From: JBHIBC01 sp046758905
Lineage (GTDB): Bacteria; Acidobacteriota; Polarisedimenticolia; Gp22-AA2
NCBI GenBank assembly: GCA_046758905.1
Contig: JBHIBC010000070.1
Location: 1-14,607, forward strand
Direction: 5' to 3'
Length of the DNA stretch: 14,607 nucleotides
Both the position numbers and the translations under genes were made by a program. A model generated the notes under the pieces. It was given only the letters and a program-made list of their open reading frames with translations, was not told the origin of the DNA and did no database searches. How positions within the stretch are numbered: position 1 is the stretch's first letter; each line of letters starts with the position of its first letter. This document shows positions 8,909 through 14,607 of the stretch, in pieces.

Positions 8909-8930
8909 TCGGGACGCGCGAGGACGCGAC

Positions 8931-9833
8931 ATGCCGCTCAACTTCCAGCAGCTGATCCTGGCCCTCCAGCGGTTCTGGGCGGAACGGGGGGCGGTCCTGC
9001 AGCAGCCGTACGACGTGGAGGTCGGCGCCGGCACCATGCACCCGGACACGTTCTTCCGCGTCCTCGGCCCCGAGCCCTGGCGGGTGGCCTACTGCTCCCC
9101 GTCGCGGCGGCCGGTCGACGGCCGTTACGGCCAGAACCCTTTCCGCCTCTACCGGCACTACCAGTTCCAGGTGATCCTCAAGCCGTCGCCCGACGACGTC
9201 CAGGACCTCTACCTGCGCTCGCTGGAGGCGTTCGGGGTCGACCCCGGCTCGCACGACATCCGCTTCGAGGAGGACAACTGGGAGTCGCCGACCCTCGGCG
9301 CCGCCGGGGTGGGGTGGCAGGTGTCGATGGACGGGATGGAGATCACCCAGTTCACCTATTTCCAGCAAGCCGGGGGGATCGAGCTCCGGCCGATCTCGGC
9401 GGAGATCACGTACGGCACGGAGCGGATCTGCATGTTCCTCAACGAGGTCTCCAGCGTCTTCGATCTCGAGTGGGCGGAGGGGGTGCGCTACGGGGAGGTG
9501 CGGCTTCAGGAGGAGGAGGAGTTCTCCAGGCACGACTTCGAGGTGGCCGACGTGGACGGCCTGCTGCGCTTGTTCCAGCACCACGAGGCCGAGGGGCACC
9601 GTCTCCTGAAGGCCGGCCTGGTGCTGCCGGCCTACGACCACGTGCTGCGGTGCTCGCATACCTTCAACGTCCTGGAGGCGCGCGGGGCGGTCAGCGTGAC
9701 CGAGAGGACGGGGTTCATCCAGCGCGTCCGGCGGCTGGCGGTCGGCTGCGCCAGGGCCCATCTAGCGCGGCGCGCGGCGCTCGGATACCCGCTGCTGCGC
9801 GCCTCGCGAAGCGCGGGGGGCGGGGCGCGATGA
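8931..9833 (+). CDS. glyQ: Glycyl-tRNA synthetase alpha subunit
   Basis: The catalytic (class II core) subunit of the alpha2-beta2 bacterial glycyl-tRNA synthetase, 300 aa, close to the 303 of E. coli. Clear family stretches: LQQPYDVEVGAGT (22-35), LGPEPW, SRRPVDGRYGQNP, YQFQVILKPSPDD, DIRFEEDNWESPTLG (109-123), MEITQFTYFQQ (136-146) and ISAEITYGTERI. The ATG at 8931 is preceded by AGGA (8921-8924) at 6-nt spacing; the frame upstream runs through recO and is not part of the protein. The C-terminus ends in a short non-conserved Ser/Gly/Arg tail. The stop overlaps the glyS start by 4 bp (ATGA), fitting coupled synthesis of the two subunits. Confidence 0.98.
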   Translation: MPLNFQQLILALQRFWAERGAVLQQPYDVEVGAGTMHPDTFFRVLGPEPWRVAYCSPSRRPVDGRYGQNPFRLYRHYQFQVILKPSPDDVQDLYLRSLEAFGVDPGSHDIRFEEDNWESPTLGAAGVGWQVSMDGMEITQFTYFQQAGGIELRPISAEITYGTERICMFLNEVSSVFDLEWAEGVRYGEVRLQEEEEFSRHDFEVADVDGLLRLFQHHEAEGHRLLKAGLVLPAYDHVLRCSHTFNVLEARGAVSVTERTGFIQRVRRLAVGCARAHLARRAALGYPLLRASRSAGGGAR

Positions 9834-12031
9834 CGGAACGAATCCGCCCGCCTCACGTTTTCCTGCTCGAGGTGCGGACGGAGGAGATCCCGGCGCGAAT
9901 GATCCCCGGGGCGATCCGCGACCTGCGGGAGGGCCTGTGCCGCGCGCTGGCGGAGGCGAGGCTGGTCCCTCCGGACCAGGCGGCCGGCGGGAAGCGGGTC
10001 GAGTCGTTCGCCACGCCGAGGAGGCTGGCCGTCCGGGTCGCCGGGGTCCTGCCGCGACAGCCGGACGAGCGGATCGAGGTCGCCGGGCCGCCCGTGAGCG
10101 CGGCCTTCGATGGCGGAGGCCGCCCGACCCGCGCCGCCGAGGGGTTCGCCCGCGCCCAGGGGGTGAAGGTCTCGGATCTGGTGCGCCTGAGGACCCCCCG
10201 GGGCGAGTGCGTCGGCGCCCGCAGGATCGTCCGCGGGCGGCCCGCCGCGCGGGTGCTGGCGGAGGTGATCCCGCCGGCGGTCATGGCCACGAGCTTCCCG
10301 AAGACGATGCGTTGGGGATCCGGGGAACACCGGTTCGTGCGGCCGATCCACTCCGTGGCGGCGCTGCTCGATTCCCGGCCGGTGCCGATGACGATCGCCG
10401 GGGTGCGCGCCGGGCGCGCGACCTCGGGGCTGCGGGCCCGCGGGCGGGCGCGGGTCACGCTCCGGAGCGCCGCGGAGTACCTCGACGCGCTGCGGCGCGG
10501 CGGCGTTCTCGCCGACGTCGACGAGCGCAGGACGGCGATCCAGGATCAGCTGCGGGCCGCGGCGCGCGCGGCCGGCGGCCGGATCGCGCCGCCGCCGGGC
10601 GTCGCGGGCGACCGGCGGGACGGGGGCGACCCCGAGCTCCTGGAGGAGGTCCTCCACATGGTCGAGTGGCCGACGGTGATCTGCGGCCGGTTCGACGAGT
10701 CGTTCCTCGACCTGCCGTCGGAGATCCTGGTGACGGCGATGCGCCATCATCAGAAGTACTTCTCGCTGCTCGGCCGCACCGGGAGGCTGCTGAACCGGTT
10801 CCTCGCCGTCGCCAACGCCCGGGGGGACCGGCGGGGCATCATCCTGCGGGGCAACGAGTGGGTCCTGCGCGCGCGCCTCCAGGACGCGCGGTTCTTCTGG
10901 CAGGAGGACCGCCGGAAGAGGCTGGAGGAGCATGGCGCCGGGCTCATGCGGATCACCTTCCACGAGCGGCTCGGCTCGTACGCCGACAAGGTGGCGCGCG
11001 TGGCCCGCCTGGCCGAGGCGGTGCTGCCCGCCTTCCGGGAGGCGGGCCATCCGGTCCACGCGGACGCCGTGGCGCGCGCGGTCGCGCTGTGCAAGAACGA
11101 CCTGACCACCCAGATGGTGAGCGAGTTCCCCGAGCTGCAGGGCACCGTCGGCGCCATCTACGCGCGCGCGGACGGCGAGCCGGACCGCGTCGCGGACGCC
11201 ATCGCCGGGCACTACCTCCCCCTAGGGCCCGACAGCCCGATCCCTCCGACGCCGGAGGGCCGGGTCGTCGCGATCGCCGACCGTCTCGACACGCAGGCGG
11301 GGATCTTTCTCCTCGGGATGATCCCGACCGGGTCGCGCGACCCATACGGCCTGAGGCGATCGACGTTGGGGGTCGGCCGCATCCTCGTGGACAGCCGCGT
11401 TCACGTCTCCCTCTCGCGCCTGGTGGGCCGGGCCCTCGAGGGGTACGCGGGCGGGGTCGTCCCGGGGGCCGCGGCTCCCGAGCGGGCCCGCGCCTGGCTT
11501 CTGGACTTCTATCGCGCGCGCCTGCAGCACCTGGGGGAGGAGGCGGGTTGCCGTGCCGATTCGGCCCGCGCCGCACTGTCGGCGGAGCCGGACGATCCCT
11601 TCGCGGCCCGGCTTCGGATGCGGGCGCTTGACGCGATTCGCTCCGGGGCCGACTTCGAGGCCTTGGCGCTGGCGCACAAGAGGATCAAGAACATCCTGAG
11701 ATCGCAGCCCGCCTGCGAGCTGGATCGCGCGCGGCTGCGGGAGCCGGCCGAGCGGGCCCTGCTCCACGAGATCGAGGCCGCGCGCCCGGCGGTCCGCGCG
11801 GCGGTGGACCGGCGGGACTACATCGCGGCCCTGAAGGCGATCGCCCGCCTACGTCCGGCGCTGGACCGGTTCTTCGACGAGGTCCTGGTGATGTCGGAGG
11901 AGCGTGCCGAGCGCGAGAATCGTCTCGCGCTCCTGCAGTCCATCGCGGCCCTGTTCCTCGAGGTGGTCGACCTCTCCGAGGTCGCCGTCGAGGGTGAGCC
12001 GGTCGCCGCCGCAGCTTCGGGAAGGAGGTAG
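9830..12031 (+). CDS. glyS: Glycyl-tRNA synthetase beta subunit
   Basis: The large tRNA-binding subunit of tetrameric GlyRS, 733 aa, somewhat longer than the roughly 680-690 of E. coli and Bacillus. Seen in order: the N-terminal LEVRTEEIPARMIPGA; SFPKTMRW (155-162); FVRPIH (169-174); HHQKYF (306-311) followed by FLAVANARGD; CKNDLTTQMVSEFPELQG; IADRLDTQAG (about 482-491); DPYGLRR (504-510); and the C-terminal anticodon-binding helical region. The ATG at 9830 overlaps the glyQ stop; the open frame before it is glyQ in another frame. Extra length comes from Arg/Ala-rich loops and the C-terminal end, not from a recognisable added domain. It ends in TAG immediately after the ribosome binding site of ppdK, leaving a 5-bp gap. 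Confidence 0.97.
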   Translation: MTERIRPPHVFLLEVRTEEIPARMIPGAIRDLREGLCRALAEARLVPPDQAAGGKRVESFATPRRLAVRVAGVLPRQPDERIEVAGPPVSAAFDGGGRPTRAAEGFARAQGVKVSDLVRLRTPRGECVGARRIVRGRPAARVLAEVIPPAVMATSFPKTMRWGSGEHRFVRPIHSVAALLDSRPVPMTIAGVRAGRATSGLRARGRARVTLRSAAEYLDALRRGGVLADVDERRTAIQDQLRAAARAAGGRIAPPPGVAGDRRDGGDPELLEEVLHMVEWPTVICGRFDESFLDLPSEILVTAMRHHQKYFSLLGRTGRLLNRFLAVANARGDRRGIILRGNEWVLRARLQDARFFWQEDRRKRLEEHGAGLMRITFHERLGSYADKVARVARLAEAVLPAFREAGHPVHADAVARAVALCKNDLTTQMVSEFPELQGTVGAIYARADGEPDRVADAIAGHYLPLGPDSPIPPTPEGRVVAIADRLDTQAGIFLLGMIPTGSRDPYGLRRSTLGVGRILVDSRVHVSLSRLVGRALEGYAGGVVPGAAAPERARAWLLDFYRARLQHLGEEAGCRADSARAALSAEPDDPFAARLRMRALDAIRSGADFEALALAHKRIKNILRSQPACELDRARLREPAERALLHEIEAARPAVRAAVDRRDYIAALKAIARLRPALDRFFDEVLVMSEERAERENRLALLQSIAALFLEVVDLSEVAVEGEPVAAAASGRR
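12022..12028 (+). promoter_or_regulatory. Consensus ribosome binding site for ppdK
   Basis: AAGGAGG lies in the last codons of glyS, directly before its TAG stop, with 8 nt to the ppdK ATG at 12037. It is the best match to the anti-Shine-Dalgarno sequence among the gene starts in this window and fixes the ppdK start. It suggests strong, partly independent initiation on a shared glyS-ppdK transcript. Confidence 0.85.
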
Positions 12032-12036
12032 CCGGG

Positions 12037-14607
12037 ATGGCGAGGCGATACGTCTACTTCTTCGGGAACGGCCGGGCCGAGGGACGGGGGGACATGCGCC
12101 GGATCCTGGGCGGCAAGGGCGCCGGCCTGATGGAGATGACCCGGCTCGGGCTGCCGGTGCCGGCCGGATTCGTGATCAGCACCGAGGCGTGCCGCATGTA
12201 CCTGTCGCGCCGGACCCGGGAGGTCCGGGCGCTGCGGGAGGAGGTCCGCAGGGCGCTGGCGCGGCTGCAGAAGGCGTGCGGGCGGCGGCTCGGAGACCCG
12301 GACGACCCCCTTCTGGTGTCGGTGCGCTCGGGCGCCGCCCGTTCGATGCCCGGGATGATGGAGACGATCCTCAACCTGGGGCTCAACGACCGCTCGGTCC
12401 TCGGGCTGGCCGCTCGCGCCCGCAACCGGCGCTTCGCCTTCGACGCGTACCGGCGCTTCCTGCAGATGTTCTGCACCGTCGTCTCGGGCCTGCCGAAGGA
12501 GGAGGTCGAGGGACACCTCGCCGCGGTCAAGAAACGCCTCGGCGTCACGCGGGACACCGACCTGCCGGCGGACGCCGTCGAGGGCCTGTGCGGCGACCTC
12601 AAGTCGTACTTCAGGGAGAAGACGGGCAGCCACTTCCCGCAGGACCCCTGGGAGCAGCTCTGGGAGGCCATCGCGGCCGTGTTCGGCTCCTGGATGGCCG
12701 AGAAGGCGGTCACGTACCGTCGGCTCGAGGGGATCACCGATCTGCTCGGGACCGCCGTCAACGTGGTCCAGATGGTGTTCGGGAACCTCGGCGAGACGTC
12801 CGGGACCGGGGTCTGCTTCACGCGCGATCCCAACACCGGCGAGAACGTGCTCTACGGCGACGTGCTGATGAACGCCCAGGGGGAGGACGTGGTCGCCGGG
12901 ATCCGCACGCCAATGATGCTCGCCGAGCTGAAGAGACTGATGCCGGCCGTCTACCGGCGCCTGGAGAGGGTGCGCGTGCGGCTGGAGCGCCACTACCGGG
13001 ACATGCAGGATCTGGAGTTCACCATCGAGCAGGGGCGGCTCTACATGCTGCAGTGCCGGACCGGGAAGCGGTCGCCGCGGGCCGCCTTCAGGATGGCCGC
13101 GGACATGGTCCGCGAGCGGCTGATCGGGCGCGAGGAGGCGGTCGTCCGGATCACGCCGGAGGACGTCGAGCGGCTGCTCTACCCGGTCCTCGACCCGTCG
13201 ATCGCGCCGGCCGAGCTGGAGTCGAGGCTGCTGGCCACAGGCATCGATGCGGTCCCCGGGGCGGCGGTCGGGGAGGTGGTGCTGACCGCGCGCGAGGCGG
13301 AGCTCCGGGCGGGCGAGGGCCGGCGGGTGATCCTGGTCCGCCGCGAGACCTCGCCTGAGGACGTCGGCGGAATGCACGCGGCGCGGGGTATCCTCACCTC
13401 GACCGGAGGCAAGACCTCGCACGCGGCGGTGGTGGCGCGGGGCTGGGGCAAGGCCTGCATCGTCGGCTGCGAGGCGCTGTCGATAGACCCCCGGGCGGGG
13501 ACCGTGAGCGCCGGCGAGAGGGTCGTCCGCGAGGGCGAGGTGATCGCCATCGACGGCTCGACCGGCCGGGTGTACATCGGCGACATCCCGCTGGTACAGC
13601 CGGAGCTTCCGGAGGCCTATGAGAGGGTGATGTCGTGGGCCGACTCGTTCCGGACCCTCAAGGTGCGCGCCAACGCCGACACGCCGTACGATGCGCGCAA
13701 GGCGGTCGAGATGGGGGCCGAGGGGATCGGGCTGTGCCGGACCGAGCACATGTTCTTCGACACCGAGGAGCGGCGCCTCGCGATCCAGGAGATGATCGTC
13801 GCGAGCGACCGCGGAGCCAGGGAGAAGGCGCTGCTGCGCCTGCTGCCGATCCAGCGGCGCGACTTCGAGGGCATCTTCGAGGCGATGGACGGCCGCCCGG
13901 TCACCATCCGTCTCCTCGACCCCCCGCTGCACGAGTTCGTGCCGCACGAGGAGGGGCAGCAGCGCGAGCTGGCGGAGCGCCTGAAGGTGCCGGTCGAGGT
14001 GATCGCGCGCCGGGCGGCGCAGCTCGCTGAGGCCAACCCGATGCTGGGCCATCGCGGCTGCCGCCTGTCCCTGACCTACCCGGAGATCCTGGAGATGCAG
14101 GTGCGCGCGGTCTTCGAGGCCGCGGTGGCGGTCCGGAAGCGCGGCCACCGCGTGCAGCCCGAGATCATGCATCCGCTGGTCATGGAGCCGAGGGAGCTGG
14201 AGATCCTCGCCGCGAGGACGCGCGAGGTGGCCTCCCGGGTGATGAGTGAGACCGGGGTGCGGATCCGGTACCTCGTGGGGACGATGATCGAGGTGCCGCG
14301 GGCGGCCCTGCTGGCGGGCGCGGTGGCCCGCACGGCGGAGTTCTTCTCGTTCGGGACGAACGACCTGACCCAGATGACCATGGGCCTGTCGCGCGATGAC
14401 TCCGGACGCTTTCTGCCCGAGTACATCGACGAGAGGCGGCTGGGGATCCTCGAGAGCGACCCGTTCCAGACCCTCGACCAGCGGGGTGTGGGGCAGCTCG
14501 TCCGCTGGGCGATCGCGCGCGGGCGTGCGGAGCGTCCGGGCCTGAAGATCGGCATCTGCGGCGAGCACGGCGGGGAGGCGCGCTCGGTCGAGTTCTGCCA
14601 CCGGGAG
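12037..14607 (+). CDS. ppdK: Pyruvate, phosphate dikinase, 3'-truncated by window edge
   Basis: A cytoplasmic enzyme that interconverts ATP + pyruvate + Pi with AMP + PEP + PPi, serving PPi-linked glycolysis or PEP synthesis. I translated the frame from the ATG at 12037 to the window end: 857 codons with no stop. The N-terminal nucleotide-binding domain shows YVYFFGNG, GGKGAGLMEMT, LLVSVRSGAARSMPGMM (92-108), GNLGETSGTGV and NAQGEDVVAGIRTP. The swivelling domain carries the phospho-acceptor His462 in GGKTSHAAVVARG, with the regulatory-type Thr460 two residues before. The C-terminal TIM barrel has GLCRTEHMFF, TIRLLDPPLHEF, NPMLGHRGCRL, SFGTNDLTQ (771-779) and the catalytic Cys841 in GICGEHGG. 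Only about 25-30 residues are missing. Every key residue I can place is present. It follows glyS by 5 bp and has a perfect ribosome binding site. It is distinguished from PEP synthase by the opening, the PGMM loop and the barrel motifs. Confidence 0.97.
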   Translation, partial: MARRYVYFFGNGRAEGRGDMRRILGGKGAGLMEMTRLGLPVPAGFVISTEACRMYLSRRTREVRALREEVRRALARLQKACGRRLGDPDDPLLVSVRSGAARSMPGMMETILNLGLNDRSVLGLAARARNRRFAFDAYRRFLQMFCTVVSGLPKEEVEGHLAAVKKRLGVTRDTDLPADAVEGLCGDLKSYFREKTGSHFPQDPWEQLWEAIAAVFGSWMAEKAVTYRRLEGITDLLGTAVNVVQMVFGNLGETSGTGVCFTRDPNTGENVLYGDVLMNAQGEDVVAGIRTPMMLAELKRLMPAVYRRLERVRVRLERHYRDMQDLEFTIEQGRLYMLQCRTGKRSPRAAFRMAADMVRERLIGREEAVVRITPEDVERLLYPVLDPSIAPAELESRLLATGIDAVPGAAVGEVVLTAREAELRAGEGRRVILVRRETSPEDVGGMHAARGILTSTGGKTSHAAVVARGWGKACIVGCEALSIDPRAGTVSAGERVVREGEVIAIDGSTGRVYIGDIPLVQPELPEAYERVMSWADSFRTLKVRANADTPYDARKAVEMGAEGIGLCRTEHMFFDTEERRLAIQEMIVASDRGAREKALLRLLPIQRRDFEGIFEAMDGRPVTIRLLDPPLHEFVPHEEGQQRELAERLKVPVEVIARRAAQLAEANPMLGHRGCRLSLTYPEILEMQVRAVFEAAVAVRKRGHRVQPEIMHPLVMEPRELEILAARTREVASRVMSETGVRIRYLVGTMIEVPRAALLAGAVARTAEFFSFGTNDLTQMTMGLSRDDSGRFLPEYIDERRLGILESDPFQTLDQRGVGQLVRWAIARGRAERPGLKIGICGEHGGEARSVEFCHRE

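Noticed and set aside
8700..8930. Possible N-terminal extension of glyQ starting inside recO.
   Set aside because: It is recO in another frame; the ATG at 8931 has AGGA at the right spacing and aligns with GlyQ starts.
9314..9829. Possible N-terminal extension of glyS through glyQ.
   Set aside because: It is glyQ in another frame; the family N-terminus begins right after the ATG at 9830.
11818..14601. A 927-codon open frame on the minus strand opposite the end of glyS and ppdK.
   Set aside because: Same cause: ppdK on the plus strand has all catalytic motifs, while the antisense product is compositionally biased and resembles no family.

Overview
The window is a dense, single-strand (+) block of housekeeping genes from a very GC-rich bacterium. 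Codon third positions are almost all G or C. Nine of the ten genes are complete or nearly so: aspS is cut at its 5' end by the left edge, and ppdK is cut just before its 3' end by the right edge. Gaps are short and several genes overlap. I see no rRNA, tRNA, CRISPR, insertion sequence, prophage or integration scar. The order phoH-pgpH-ybeY-era-recO-glyQ-glyS-ppdK resembles, from memory, the phoH-yqfF-ybeY-era-recO-glyQS neighbourhood of Firmicutes and the recO-glyQ-glyS-ppdK order of some Deltaproteobacteria. With this GC content, a high-GC Acidobacteriota or Deltaproteobacteria-like lineage is my best guess, but the phylum cannot be fixed from this window.

Layout. 1-1743: aspS, whose N-terminal domain carries the signature of a non-discriminating aspartyl-tRNA synthetase. 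1744-1868: gap with a good sigma70-type promoter. 1869-6721: phoH/ybeZ, a membrane c-di-AMP phosphodiesterase of the PgpH family, ybeY and era, tightly packed (7-bp gap, 13-bp overlap, 4-bp overlap). 6722-6771: short gap with a possible -10 box and an inverted repeat. 6772-8127: mgtE, a Mg2+ channel. 8153-8908: recO. 8931-12031: glyQ and glyS, the two subunits of tetrameric glycyl-tRNA synthetase, overlapping by ATGA. 12037 to the end: ppdK, pyruvate phosphate dikinase, behind a consensus ribosome binding site that abuts the glyS stop codon.

How the genes fit together. PhoH/YbeZ, YbeY and Era form a ribosome-maturation module acting on the 3' end of 16S rRNA. AspRS and GlyRS serve tRNA charging. 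RecO serves recombinational repair. PgpH (c-di-AMP turnover) and MgtE (Mg2+ entry) both bear on ion balance. PpdK links pyruvate and phosphoenolpyruvate.

I looked for an undescribed system and do not find one. The points worth a second look are small: the AspRS specificity residues, a 16-bp palindrome inside era, arginine-rich tails on PhoH and YbeY, an unusual Era switch I, and a possible structured leader before mgtE.
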